DNA from: CBDCXE01 sp965223725 [NCBI: Nitrospinota bacterium]
GTDB taxonomy: Bacteria; Nitrospinota_A; UBA7883
Length of the DNA: 64,000 bases
Direction: 5' to 3'
NCBI GenBank assembly: GCA_965223725.1
Contig: CBDCXE010000006.1
Span: 682,001-746,000 of the forward strand
In this document: positions 16,120 through 25,562 of the stretch, piece by piece
Position numbering within the stretch: the stretch's first letter is position 1
How the letters are laid out: the number at the start of each line of letters is the position of its first letter
The notes under the pieces: generated by a model
Told to the model about the DNA's origin: nothing
Seen by the model: only the letters and a program-made list of their open reading frames with translations
Database searches by the model: none
Position numbers and translations under genes: made by a program

Positions 16120-17495
16120 TATGGCAGAGTGGCGCGCCATTTTTCCATTTCATTGGCGGCTCGTTTCATCGTGACGGCTCGTCGCTCTTTTTTATTTTTG
16201 ATCTTGGTGTCCAGCGGCGGGAATAGGGAGAAGTTGATATTCGTAGGCTGAAAATTGTCTGCCCTGCCACTGTCGGTTATATAGTTCAGAAGAGCGCCTA
16301 AAGTTGTTGTCGCTGGAGGAGGGGCTGGTTTCATTCCCAAAAATTCTTGCGCTGTAAAAATGCCCGCCAGCAGGCCAGTGGCGGCAGACTCCACATAACC
16401 TTCTACCCCGGCCAGCACACCGACCAGCCGAATATTGGCGTCCGCTTTCAGCGTCATGTCATGGTCGAGCGCCACTGGTGAGTTTATATAAGTGTTTCTA
16501 TGCAGTGAACCGAACCGGAGAAACTCTACGTTAGCCAGCCCGGGGATAGTACGGAAGACCCGCTGTTGCTCCTGATATTTAAGCTTAGTCTGAAACCCTA
16601 CAAGGCTGTATGACTGTCGGTCGGCTGTTTCCTGGCGAAGTTGAACAACCGCATGCGGCCTTTTTCCGGTGTGTGGATCGGTAAGCCCCACCGGTTTCAT
16701 CGGGCCAAAGGCCAGGCTTTCCCTGCCCCTGGAGGCGATCTCCTCGATCGGCAAGCATGATTCAAAATAGTAACGTTTCTCGAACTTTTTGAACTCAACA
16801 GCTTCCGCGTTTAGCAAATCATCCACAAACGCCTCATACTCACCCCGATTCATCGGCAGGTTCAGGTAGTCCCCATCGCCCGGATCGCCATACCTGTCTT
16901 GATGAAACGCGATGGAGTTGTCGATGGAGCCAGCGTCCAGCACCGGGGCGATGGCGTCATAAAAGTAGAGGTGATCACTGCCGGTCAGCGCGCTCAATGA
17001 TTGCGCCATCGCGTCGGAGGTCAACGGCCCGGTGGCCATTATGACTTTATCGTAACCTTGAGGGATGGAGGGCGCCTCTTGCATTATAATGTTGATTGCT
17101 GGTTCCTGTTCGATCGCCTCGGTGACAGCTTGCCCGAACGCTTCGCGGTCAACCGCCAGCGCCTTGCCCGCTGGGACACGATGCTTCTGCGCCGCTGCAA
17201 TTATCAACGAATCGAGCGAGCGCATGTCTTGTTTCAGCCTGCCGGTGGGCGATTCCGGTGATTCAGATTTTAATGAATTGGAGCAAACAAGCTCTGCCAG
17301 GTGGCCCGTTTTATGCGCCTCTGTTTGCTGCTGCGGACGCATCTCATAAAGGTCTATTTTGGCTTTGCCTTTTAACCGTTTGGCCAACTGCCATGCCGCT
17401 TCCGACCCGGCCAATCCGCCGCCAACAACCGCTACTTTAAACAGTTTGCCCTCAGCGTTCAGGACGATTCCACCATCTCTTTTTTGTAGTTGCAC
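16119..17495 (-). CDS. trmFO: tRNA (uracil-54-C5)-methyltransferase, folate/FAD-dependent
   Basis: Makes m5U54 (T) in tRNA using methylenetetrahydrofolate and FAD. The FAD Rossmann motif is VAVVGGGLAGSEAAWQLAK; family blocks follow, such as YEMRPQQQTEAHKT, LVCSNSLKSESPES, AVDREAF and GVEGYVESAATGL. The start is uncertain. The frame is open to 17573, inside topA; in-frame GTG codons lie at 17510 and 17495, and a CTG at 17462 overlaps the topA stop as CTGA and would give the most family-like N-terminus. Conserved sequence begins only at about 17444. It is coupled to topA upstream and xseA downstream. Confidence 0.93.
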   Translation of the reverse strand: MQLQKRDGGIVLNAEGKLFKVAVVGGGLAGSEAAWQLAKRLKGKAKIDLYEMRPQQQTEAHKTGHLAELVCSNSLKSESPESPTGRLKQDMRSLDSLIIAAAQKHRVPAGKALAVDREAFGQAVTEAIEQEPAINIIMQEAPSIPQGYDKVIMATGPLTSDAMAQSLSALTGSDHLYFYDAIAPVLDAGSIDNSIAFHQDRYGDPGDGDYLNLPMNRGEYEAFVDDLLNAEAVEFKKFEKRYYFESCLPIEEIASRGRESLAFGPMKPVGLTDPHTGKRPHAVVQLRQETADRQSYSLVGFQTKLKYQEQQRVFRTIPGLANVEFLRFGSLHRNTYINSPVALDHDMTLKADANIRLVGVLAGVEGYVESAATGLLAGIFTAQEFLGMKPAPPPATTTLGALLNYITDSGRADNFQPTNINFSLFPPLDTKIKNKKERRAVTMKRAANEMEKWRATLP

Positions 17496-19723
17496 TCTTT
17501 GTTGGCGCACGCCATGAATGTGCCAGACTTCAGGGCTTTGATGGTAAGGAAAGTATATTCGCATTGCGGGCATGGCTCATCATGCGGCTCCGCCCAGGTG
17601 GTGAATTCGCATTTCGGATATTTGTCACACCCGTAAAAAATCCTGCCACGTTTAGTGCGTCGTTTGACCAGCTCACCTTCACATTCTTTGTTCGGGCATT
17701 TAATGCCTGTGCTTATCTGCTTGGTGGTTTTGCACTCAGGGTATTTGGAGCATGCAATGAATCGGCCAAACCGCCCGGTTTTAATCACCATCGGCGAACC
17801 GCACTTTTCGCATATATGATCGGTCGGCTCATCCGGCGGCGCTTCCTGTTTCTCCGCGACGGTACCGTCTTTTTCCAGCTTCATGGTGTTTTTGCATTCC
17901 GGATAGCCAGAGCAGGCCAGAAACTTGCCGAACCGTCCGAACTTGATGACCATCTCCTTGCCACACTTATCGCACTTGTGATCTGTCTTCTCCGCCTCGC
18001 TTTTCACGTTGCGCATGTTGGTTTTGGCTTTTTCCAGATCCTTTTCAAAAGGCTTGTAGAAATCGTCCAGCGCACTGGTCCATTCCTTGGCCCCTTCCTC
18101 CACCAAGTCGAGATCACCTTCCATCTTGGCAGTGAACTCCACATTAACGATATCCGGGAAATTTTCGACCAGCAATTCAGTGACCAACACACCCATTTCA
18201 GTGGGGGTTAGGCGACGCTCCTCGGTGGCGCAATACTCTCTTTCCTGAATGGTCTCCATTATACCTGCGTATGTTGACGGCCTGCCGATGCCTTTCTCTT
18301 CCAGCTCTTTTATCAGCATCGCTTCGGTGAAGCGGGGGGGTGGCTGGGTGAAATGTTGTTTCTGTTCCAGATCGAGTAGCTTCAGTTTGTCGCCCTGCGC
18401 CAGGTTGGCAGGCAATAATTTGTCGCCATCCGCTTGCGCATTTGTGTTTGGCTGGTCCGATGTCTCTTCATACACTTTCAGAAAACCGTCGAATTTCAGG
18501 ATCGAGCCGGTGGCGCGCAATGTATAATCTTCCGCTTTAATATCTACCGCTGTAATGTCCATCTGCGCCGGGGTCATCTGGCTGGATACGAATCGTTTCC
18601 AGATAAGCTCATACAGCGCCATCTCATCCTTTGTCAGTTTCGAACGGATCGAATCGGGCGTTCTCATTGCCGATGTGGGGCGAATAGCCTCATGGGCGTC
18701 CTGGGCCGCTTTCTTCTTTTTATAGAAGTTTGGATCCTTCGGCAGATATTTGGCGCCATACTTTTCATTGATTAGATCACGTACGGAAGAGAGCGCCTCG
18801 GCGGAAACACGGGTGGAGTCTGTCCTCATGTAGGTGATCAGCCCGACCGGGTCACCCTCGCCCACATCCATACCTTCATACAGCTTTTGCGCGATGCCCA
18901 TTGTTCTGCGGGCGGAGTAGCGCAGCTTCCGGCTGGCTTCCTGTTGCAAGGTGGAGGTGATAAAGGGCGCCGACGGGTTTCTTTTCCTGTTTTTCTTCTC
19001 GATTTTGGAGATGGCCAAATCAGCCGATTTTATAACCTCCGCAATTTCGGCAGATTGTTCTTCGGAGCCTACTTCTATCTTTTTGCCATGATGATGCAAC
19101 AGCTTCGCCTCAAACGGCGGCGGTGTTTTACCTTCCACCTGAGCAACCAGGCTCCAGTACTCCACCGGTTCGAATGCCAGGATTTCCTTTTCCCGCTCTA
19201 CAACAAGGCGGAGCGCCACGGACTGAACCCTGCCAGCCGAAAGCCCTTTGCGGACCTTTTCCCAGAGCAGTGGCGAGAGCTTATAACCCATCAACCGGTC
19301 AAGAACACGGCGCGCCATCTGGGCGTTTACACGGTTCTGGTTTATCTCGCCCCGGTTTTTCATTGCATCCTTGACCGCTTTCTTCGTTATCTCATTAAAC
19401 AGGACGCGGTATATTTTTTTCCCTTTAGAGGTCTCTTCGGCTATATGGTGGGCGATCGCCTCACCTTCGCGGTCCGGGTCAGGCGCAAGATAGATTTCAT
19501 CAGCCTTTTTCGCGGCCGCTTTGAGGCTTTTAAGCACAGGGCCTTTACCCTTGATGGTCACAAACTCTGGTTTGTAGCCGTTTTCCAGATCAACGCCAAG
19601 TTTCGATTTCGGCAGGTTTTTGATATGGCCGACCGTGGCCATAACATTGTAGCCTTTACCAAGATATTGTTTGAGAGTGGAAGCTTTCGCCGGTGATTCC
19701 ACTATCACCAAAGCTTTTGCCAT
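17459..19723 (-). CDS. topA: DNA topoisomerase I
   Basis: 754-aa type IA topoisomerase relaxing negative supercoils. Toprim domain at the N-terminus (LVIVESPAKA; metal-binding APDPDREGEAIAHHI), then the gate domains with the active-site Tyr298 in GLITYMRTDSTR. The C-terminus has zinc ribbons: two close copies with CDKCGKEMV..CSGYPEC and CEKCGSPMV..CSKYPEC, a third (CPNKEC..CDKYPKC) and a fourth (CPQCEY..CANKEC). Four ribbons is within the family's range. It lies 35 nt downstream of dprA and overlaps the trmFO frame. Confidence 0.97.
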   Translation of the reverse strand: MAKALVIVESPAKASTLKQYLGKGYNVMATVGHIKNLPKSKLGVDLENGYKPEFVTIKGKGPVLKSLKAAAKKADEIYLAPDPDREGEAIAHHIAEETSKGKKIYRVLFNEITKKAVKDAMKNRGEINQNRVNAQMARRVLDRLMGYKLSPLLWEKVRKGLSAGRVQSVALRLVVEREKEILAFEPVEYWSLVAQVEGKTPPPFEAKLLHHHGKKIEVGSEEQSAEIAEVIKSADLAISKIEKKNRKRNPSAPFITSTLQQEASRKLRYSARRTMGIAQKLYEGMDVGEGDPVGLITYMRTDSTRVSAEALSSVRDLINEKYGAKYLPKDPNFYKKKKAAQDAHEAIRPTSAMRTPDSIRSKLTKDEMALYELIWKRFVSSQMTPAQMDITAVDIKAEDYTLRATGSILKFDGFLKVYEETSDQPNTNAQADGDKLLPANLAQGDKLKLLDLEQKQHFTQPPPRFTEAMLIKELEEKGIGRPSTYAGIMETIQEREYCATEERRLTPTEMGVLVTELLVENFPDIVNVEFTAKMEGDLDLVEEGAKEWTSALDDFYKPFEKDLEKAKTNMRNVKSEAEKTDHKCDKCGKEMVIKFGRFGKFLACSGYPECKNTMKLEKDGTVAEKQEAPPDEPTDHICEKCGSPMVIKTGRFGRFIACSKYPECKTTKQISTGIKCPNKECEGELVKRRTKRGRIFYGCDKYPKCEFTTWAEPHDEPCPQCEYTFLTIKALKSGTFMACANKECNYKKEMVESS

Positions 19724-19758
19724 ATGATTATGCGGCTCCTTTTTAGACTATTTACTAC

Positions 19759-20889
19759 TTATAAAGCACTGATAAATCGTTTGCCAGCCATCTGTTTTAT
19801 CAGGCCCTTGATTTCAAGGGAAAGGAGTATAGCAGATACTTTAGACATTGGCAAACCGCTCTGCTCAACGATATTGTCGATATGTTTTTCGGTATGGTCC
19901 ACTATTCCAGCTATTATTCGCTCATCCCTGCCAAGGCTATCTATTTGATTTATAATCGTTTCAGGATGATCCACTTTGAGGTTTAGCTGGCGGTTGAGTA
20001 TGATATCACGCATATATTCCGGCAGTTCATTGATGATATCTTCGGCTGACTCCACCAGTTTTGCATGACCCTTTTTGATCAAGTTGTTCGTCCCCTTGCT
20101 TTTTGGTGAGTTGACTGGGCCTGGCAGCGCAAAAACTTCCCGGTTCTGGTCCAGCGCTGAAAAAGCGGTGATCAAGGCGCCACTTTTTTCCGCCGCTTCG
20201 ATTACAACTGTACCAAGTGTAAGCCCGCTAATCACCCGGTTGCGGATGGGGAACCGCATTTTGTCCGGCCCGGTGGTAAACGAAAACTGGCTGATAACAG
20301 CGCCATGATCCACAACTTTGCTCTGCAGCTCATGATGCTCCGGTGGATATTTAACATTCAGCCCACACCCAAGCACCACCATGGTTCTGCCACCTTCCCT
20401 GATTGCCGTCCGGTGCGCGATACCATCCACCCCTCTGGCCAAGCCGGAAATTACGGTTATTCCAGCATCGACCAGCCCCCTGGTCAGCTTCTCTGTCATC
20501 AGCTTTCCGTAGGTGGTAGGTACCCTGGTACCGACTATCGCCACGCTCATTTCATTTTCACCCTGCCATTGCCCTTGTATGGAGAGCACAGGTGGCGGAG
20601 CGAAAACTTTTGATAAAGGTTCTGGATAGCCAGGTTCGCCAAAAACATATATCGACGCGCCGATCTGTTCCGCCCAATCAACCTCCTGCTTTGCAATTTT
20701 CTCCGGATCAGTAGCTTTAACAGCATCCGCCAGACCGGGGGTGACATCCTTGACCGCAACAAGCTGCTTTATCGAAGAATTGAAGACAGCAGAGGCGGAC
20801 CCAAATGCCGAGACGAGGCGATGGAATGTGCTGGGGTGCATGTATGGCACGGCGTTTAACGCTATGCGCGCCAACCGGTCTTCGGTCAT
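19759..20889 (-). CDS. dprA: DNA-processing protein DprA (Smf)
   Basis: 376 aa. Binds incoming single-stranded DNA and loads RecA during transformation. A SAM-like N-terminal part (about 1-70) precedes the Rossmann-like DprA domain with VAIVGTRVPTTYGK, SGLARGVDGIAHRTAI, FPIRNRVISGLTLGTVVIEA and FALPGPVNSPKSKGTNNLI. A winged-helix domain at the C-terminus (IVEQSGLPMSKVSAILLSLE) matches the DML1 type. The ATG overlaps the glnE stop as ATGA. No other competence genes are present, although the T2SS-type machinery is related to competence pili. Confidence 0.95.
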   Translation of the reverse strand: MTEDRLARIALNAVPYMHPSTFHRLVSAFGSASAVFNSSIKQLVAVKDVTPGLADAVKATDPEKIAKQEVDWAEQIGASIYVFGEPGYPEPLSKVFAPPPVLSIQGQWQGENEMSVAIVGTRVPTTYGKLMTEKLTRGLVDAGITVISGLARGVDGIAHRTAIREGGRTMVVLGCGLNVKYPPEHHELQSKVVDHGAVISQFSFTTGPDKMRFPIRNRVISGLTLGTVVIEAAEKSGALITAFSALDQNREVFALPGPVNSPKSKGTNNLIKKGHAKLVESAEDIINELPEYMRDIILNRQLNLKVDHPETIINQIDSLGRDERIIAGIVDHTEKHIDNIVEQSGLPMSKVSAILLSLEIKGLIKQMAGKRFISAL

Positions 20890-23777
20890 GACCCTTTTCT
20901 GACTGCGATAAATTTCAAATAATGCTCCCGAACCATGTCCATGGTTTGCTTAACCTGATCAACCAGGTGGCCACCGCCGCCCTTTGTTTCCACGGACCTT
21001 GCCAACCTGCGCAGTAAAATTTTATCATCCTTTGGTATGGTATTGACAGACTGTTCCCTGTCCATCCTCAATGTGTCTTCGATCGAACGGTAAAACCGAT
21101 AGGCGGTCGAAAGCTCCACCACTGTTTTGGTATCGAGCCATTTGCTCTTTCTGGCATTTTCCAGGGCAGAAATAGTAAAAGGTCCGTCAACGGAGCAATC
21201 TGCGGCGCTATTCATCGCAAGCAGCTGGCATATAAACTCTATCTCTATCAACCCGCCCTTGCCGAACTTGATATCTATCGCCCCCTGTTTTACTTTTTGA
21301 GTGGCGATTTTCTCCCTGATCCCGGCTATGGAAGCTATTTCACGGGGCGTTAGCGGCACCTCTGTGACAAACCTGCTCAACCTGTTCAAAACCTTTTTGC
21401 CAAACTGTTCATCGCCAGCCACGGCCCGCGCCCCCACCAGCGCCAGCCGCTCCCACGCCTGCCCCCGGTTGGTATAGTAATCGTCCATGGTGTTGTATGT
21501 CATCACCAGTGGGCCACCTTCACCCTCTGGCCGGAGCCGCATATCGATCTGGTATCCGGCGCCATAGGTTGTCATGGTGTGGGAGTTTTTAATAATCGAC
21601 TGCGCCAGTTTATTCATATAGTCCAGGGCGTCACCATCGTCGCGCCCCTCCTTAGGCTCATAAAAGATCAGTAAATCGAGATCAGATCCAAAGTTCATTT
21701 CTCTTTTGCCCATTTTGCCGGCGGCGATCAACGTCCATTCAGCAGGCGCATCATCTGGTTCGCTTTGGTTGTTCAGATAAAGGTTTGCCACCGCTTTCAG
21801 ATATTCTTCAGCCAGGATGGTCAGCCCTTCCATAAGTTCAAACCGGTCACTGATATCCAGAATCCTGCGAAGCCCAAGCCTCAAGCTCTCCCCCGACCGA
21901 AATGAGTTAATAAAAGTAATCTTTTCTTCATGCGATTTGGTTGGCCCGACAGAACGCAACTCTTTGGCGTATGTGACCCGGTCCGCAGGAGCGCCCACCG
22001 GGTTCGATCCCAGTAGTCTGTCAAACAGATCCGGCTGACGCAGCAGTATGGCGGTCAGATGTTCTGACGATGAAAATATGGCGGCCAGAAGCTTTATAGC
22101 GCTTTTATTTTCATCCAGCAGGTCGTAAAGCAGGTTTCGGTTCCTACCGCTCTCCACAAAGTTGGAAAACCCCAGAATTACATTGTCGGGCCAGGGGGTG
22201 GCTATAGCTTCGGCGACAATTACCGGGCCGAACCGATCGAACGCCGCGATGCTTTTGTCCGACGGGTGAGAGAATGAACTGCCGTTACGCAAAAGGTTTA
22301 GCGCCCTGGCAGAAGCGGTCGGGTGATCGAACTTCAGTGAATCTAGCCAATTTGCGGTGGTCTCTTCATCACCCAATGAGGTCGGGAATGTTTCGCGCCT
22401 CTCTTCATCCGACCTGAAAAAGAAAAGATCGAAAAGCTCTCGGATTCGGGTTCTCCGTTTTTTTAACTGCTCCATAAGCTCTTTGGCCGGATCGGAGCTA
22501 TCTATACCCATAAGTCCTGCCAGCGAGTTCTGACGATCAATATCTTTCGGTATGGAATGCGTCTGTTGATTGCGAAGGTATTGCACCCGGTTTTCTATTT
22601 TACGAAAGAATATATATGAGTCGATCAGATCGTTATAATGCGGCAACGATAGATATCCCAGGTCCTCACTCTCCGCCAAAGCTTTCATTGTTGATTGGGT
22701 TTGCAGGTTTTTATACCTGCCGCCATGCAGCATCTGGAGCCATTGGGATATAAACTCGATCTCGCGGATGCCACCTTTGCCAAGCTTGATATTGTCACCT
22801 TTGTTTTTGACGCTTTTGCCGGTCAGTAACGATTTGTCGATTTTGGTTTTCATATCGGCGATTTCGTTCAGGGCTTTTTCGTCCAGATATTTCCTGTATA
22901 CAAACGGATGCAGCCGGTCGATGATTTCATCGCTCACCTCCGTCGATCCGCCGCAATGGCGCGCCTTGATCAGCGCCTGGCGCTCCCACTGCCGACCCCA
23001 TGATTCGTAATAGATCTCCATTGCGCCGATAGAGTTTGTGATCTCTCCATACTGTCCCTCCGGGCGCAGGTCCAGGTCCACTCGGAACACAAACCCCTCT
23101 TCATTCTGTTCGTTGAGCAAAGTGGTGACTTCCCGGGCGATCCTGACGAAATATTCGTGGAGTGGAAGTTGATCAGGGCCACTGGTTGTTCCGTTGTCGG
23201 AGGAGTGGACATACATAATATCGATATCGGACGAGATGTTCAGCTCACTTCCGCCCAGTTTGCCAAGGCCCAACACAGCGAAACTGGCAATACGTGGCTC
23301 ATCATCGGTCAATTCTGTGTATATCGGGTCTCCATATTTTTCCCTGGCTCTGGTTTCCACATATTCAACCGCTGTATCTATCGCCACTTCCGCCACCACT
23401 GTCCATTCCGCCAATGTCTCTTGCAGTGGCGCCATACTGGCAAGCTCCCGGGCGCCTATACGGCATAGCTCACGATGCTTGAATATACGCAACGCTTTGG
23501 ATGGGTCATATTCTTTCATCAACCCGCTAATATTTTTTGACATGTCAGCGCGGTTTCGCGGCTTGTCAAGGATCGACCGGGATAGCAGCCAGTCGACCTG
23601 TTCCGGGCGGGTAATCAGCCAGTCTGTTAAAAACTCACTTCCGGCGAACAAGGCCACTATCGGGCGCAACTGGTCCAGCCGATCGGCCAACTCTGGTTTA
23701 ACATCGATCAAGCGTTCCAGGCCCCTTGAGGCCGCTGTCGGGTCCCCTGTGGTTTTAGAGAGCTCTTCTATGTTCAT
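20886..23777 (-). CDS. glnE: Glutamine synthetase adenylyltransferase/deadenylylase
   Basis: About 963 aa, full length for GlnE. Two nucleotidyltransferase modules are visible: the N-terminal one with LGKLGGSELNISSDIDIMYV and a second, about 480 residues later, with AGKMGKREMNFGSDLDLLIFY; each has the GSDxD-type metal-binding pair. The helical linker regions contain GKGGIREIEFISQWLQ and GKGGLIEIEFICQLL. It tunes glutamine synthetase through reversible adenylylation in response to PII. The start at 23777 overlaps the upstream stop as ATGA; the frame extends 8 codons further. No glnA or glnB is nearby. Confidence 0.96.
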   Translation of the reverse strand: MNIEELSKTTGDPTAASRGLERLIDVKPELADRLDQLRPIVALFAGSEFLTDWLITRPEQVDWLLSRSILDKPRNRADMSKNISGLMKEYDPSKALRIFKHRELCRIGARELASMAPLQETLAEWTVVAEVAIDTAVEYVETRAREKYGDPIYTELTDDEPRIASFAVLGLGKLGGSELNISSDIDIMYVHSSDNGTTSGPDQLPLHEYFVRIAREVTTLLNEQNEEGFVFRVDLDLRPEGQYGEITNSIGAMEIYYESWGRQWERQALIKARHCGGSTEVSDEIIDRLHPFVYRKYLDEKALNEIADMKTKIDKSLLTGKSVKNKGDNIKLGKGGIREIEFISQWLQMLHGGRYKNLQTQSTMKALAESEDLGYLSLPHYNDLIDSYIFFRKIENRVQYLRNQQTHSIPKDIDRQNSLAGLMGIDSSDPAKELMEQLKKRRTRIRELFDLFFFRSDEERRETFPTSLGDEETTANWLDSLKFDHPTASARALNLLRNGSSFSHPSDKSIAAFDRFGPVIVAEAIATPWPDNVILGFSNFVESGRNRNLLYDLLDENKSAIKLLAAIFSSSEHLTAILLRQPDLFDRLLGSNPVGAPADRVTYAKELRSVGPTKSHEEKITFINSFRSGESLRLGLRRILDISDRFELMEGLTILAEEYLKAVANLYLNNQSEPDDAPAEWTLIAAGKMGKREMNFGSDLDLLIFYEPKEGRDDGDALDYMNKLAQSIIKNSHTMTTYGAGYQIDMRLRPEGEGGPLVMTYNTMDDYYTNRGQAWERLALVGARAVAGDEQFGKKVLNRLSRFVTEVPLTPREIASIAGIREKIATQKVKQGAIDIKFGKGGLIEIEFICQLLAMNSAADCSVDGPFTISALENARKSKWLDTKTVVELSTAYRFYRSIEDTLRMDREQSVNTIPKDDKILLRRLARSVETKGGGGHLVDQVKQTMDMVREHYLKFIAVRKGS

Positions 23778-24844
23778 CCGAAAACTTCTCCCAACGCACA
23801 TACTTTGGATGGTGATCCGCCGAAAAGATCATCCCACATCTCGATTCCTTCCATGCAAAGGTAGAGTGCAACAGAAGGAGCGATATCATCTATATAACCT
23901 TTCACTGTTTTAAACAGCTCCTGACGTAATGGTTTTACATATCTCATTTTGTTATCAGGGCAGAGGACGAACTCGGCGTTCAGGATGGTCGACCCGGGGA
24001 ACCGTTCCCTGATCACAGGTTTTAGCGATGGATGGAAGCGCAGGGCGCCGAGGCTGATCCATTTAATATTGCCATTGGTCGCCTCAAACATTACGTCTAT
24101 CACCATTTTATATTCTTTGCGCCAGTTTGGTTGATGCACGATAGGGTCGAAATGGAACGCCACGTTCCAGCCAGCCGTAGTAACTTTTCTTATAGCGTTC
24201 AATCGCTGATCCAGAGTGGCTGAACCCTTTTCATCAGATTCAACAATAGATGGTGTGTTCAACGACCAGGCGATCACTACATTGTCCACGGGCTCCAACT
24301 CCAGCAATCTATCCACATTATCTGTTTTCGTTTTCAATTCCAGCGTGGCTTGCGGCCTTTTTCTTATGAACTCGATCAGATCTTTCTCTATTCCCAGCGG
24401 AGCGCCAAACATGAGAGAGTCGGACAACTCCCCGGTGCCTATGCGGATAGGGCCTTTTCTATTCGCCAGCTCGGTGTCGATCTCTGCCATCAGCTTGTCA
24501 ATATTAGTGGCCAGCCGGATGCGGTAGTCATTCAGATACCCTTGCAACACGCAGTAAGTGCAATCTATGGCGCACCCTTCCGCCAGGTCGACCACCCAGT
24601 AGTTGCAGCAGACCAGCCCCATTGTGCCTGGGCACTTACGCAAAAATTTGCCTTTGTTCGGCGCCAGGTGTAACACCCGCTTGCCCGCGCCCACCGGGTC
24701 GACGCTGTAGCGGAACTTGCCGTCATCAGAATTCTCCGACAATATCGTATCAACATCTGGCCATTCATTCATGACCCGGTGGGCTATATCAGAGTCAGCC
24801 GCTTCCGGTGATACGATAATTTTGTCTAGTTTTAGCTGTTTCAA
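23774..24844 (-). CDS. SPL-family radical SAM protein (spore photoproduct lyase-like)
   Basis: 356 aa. The radical SAM cluster motif is C91-x3-C95-x2-C98 in EGCAIDCTYCVL; family blocks include RIGTGELSDSL, WSLNTPSIVESDEKGSA and WNVAFHFDPIVH. It resembles the SPL-like radical SAM proteins (SplG/SplB relatives) found in non-sporulating bacteria, where the substrate is not settled; a thymine-lesion repair role is only an analogy. It carries no N-terminal extension. It starts with TTG at 24844 and overlaps glnE by ATGA, so it is part of the housekeeping operon. Confidence 0.85.
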   Translation of the reverse strand: MKQLKLDKIIVSPEAADSDIAHRVMNEWPDVDTILSENSDDGKFRYSVDPVGAGKRVLHLAPNKGKFLRKCPGTMGLVCCNYWVVDLAEGCAIDCTYCVLQGYLNDYRIRLATNIDKLMAEIDTELANRKGPIRIGTGELSDSLMFGAPLGIEKDLIEFIRKRPQATLELKTKTDNVDRLLELEPVDNVVIAWSLNTPSIVESDEKGSATLDQRLNAIRKVTTAGWNVAFHFDPIVHQPNWRKEYKMVIDVMFEATNGNIKWISLGALRFHPSLKPVIRERFPGSTILNAEFVLCPDNKMRYVKPLRQELFKTVKGYIDDIAPSVALYLCMEGIEMWDDLFGGSPSKVCALGEVFG

Positions 24845-24938
24845 TATTCACACTGTTTAATAATCGTTATGTGGGTTATATGCTATCAGACAACGCGCTA
24901 TAAAAGTTTTGGGATGTGGCGAAAATGGACCTAGCGCG

Positions 24939-25562
24939 CTATAAATCAAATGATTCCAGCTTGGTGTATATGGCGCCGCCTGGGTCGAGCTGACTTTCGT
25001 ACAGTACCAGACTGTTAATCATCGCTTCACCCACATACGTATCATGGTTGTTATGGGTCAGCCGGATCAACCCACCCCTGGCGTTTTTGCTTTTCACACG
25101 GCCGATGGTCAGGTGTGCCTTGAACGGGCGCTCATCCCCAGGGATGCCGAGCAGCTCCAGATGTTCCGATAGCTCTGCTTCCAGCATTGAAAGTTTGTGG
25201 TTCTCACCTCCCACCCCGAACCATACTATTTGCGGTTTGTGCATATTCGGAAACAGGCCCATCCCCTGGATTGTAAGCTTTAATGGCTCTGATTTGATCG
25301 CAGCCTTCCGGGCGCAGTTGGCAATAGCAGGTATCATCTCGACATTGACATCGCCCAAAAACTTTAGCGTGATATGGAGGTTGCTGAACCGGACCCACCG
25401 TACATGTGATGGAGAGATATCGAAGCCGGATATCAGACGCTCCGCGTTGCTGATGACCTGTTCGGGCAGGTCAATAGCGAAAAATAACCGTCTTGTTTTT
25501 GAATTGTCTCTGTTCTTCTGGCCAGTAAGTATGCTAACCGGCCTCGTCCCCGTTTTCCTCAT
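24939..25562 (-). CDS. thpR: RNA 2',3'-cyclic phosphodiesterase (2H family)
   Basis: About 207 aa. Both catalytic HxT motifs of the 2H phosphoesterases are present: H63-x-T65 in NLHITLKFLG and H150-x-T152 in AHLTIGR. The core opens with TRRLFFAIDLPEQV. It opens 2',3'-cyclic RNA ends and was first known as a 2'-5' RNA ligase. The ATG at 25562 is used, a 29-bp overlap with def; a further in-frame ATG lies at 25589. The roughly 20 residues before the core are not conserved, so the true start could be later at a non-ATG codon. Confidence 0.92.
   Translation of the reverse strand: MRKTGTRPVSILTGQKNRDNSKTRRLFFAIDLPEQVISNAERLISGFDISPSHVRWVRFSNLHITLKFLGDVNVEMIPAIANCARKAAIKSEPLKLTIQGMGLFPNMHKPQIVWFGVGGENHKLSMLEAELSEHLELLGIPGDERPFKAHLTIGRVKSKNARGGLIRLTHNNHDTYVGEAMINSLVLYESQLDPGGAIYTKLESFDL

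Noticed and set aside
18887-19696. 269-aa plus-strand ORF opposite topA
   Set aside because: Antisense shadow of a fully conserved topA; the translation has no domain character.
22000-22013. GGGTTCGATCCCAG, a tRNA T-arm-like string
   Set aside because: It lies inside the conserved glnE coding region and no acceptor, D or anticodon stems can be formed around it.
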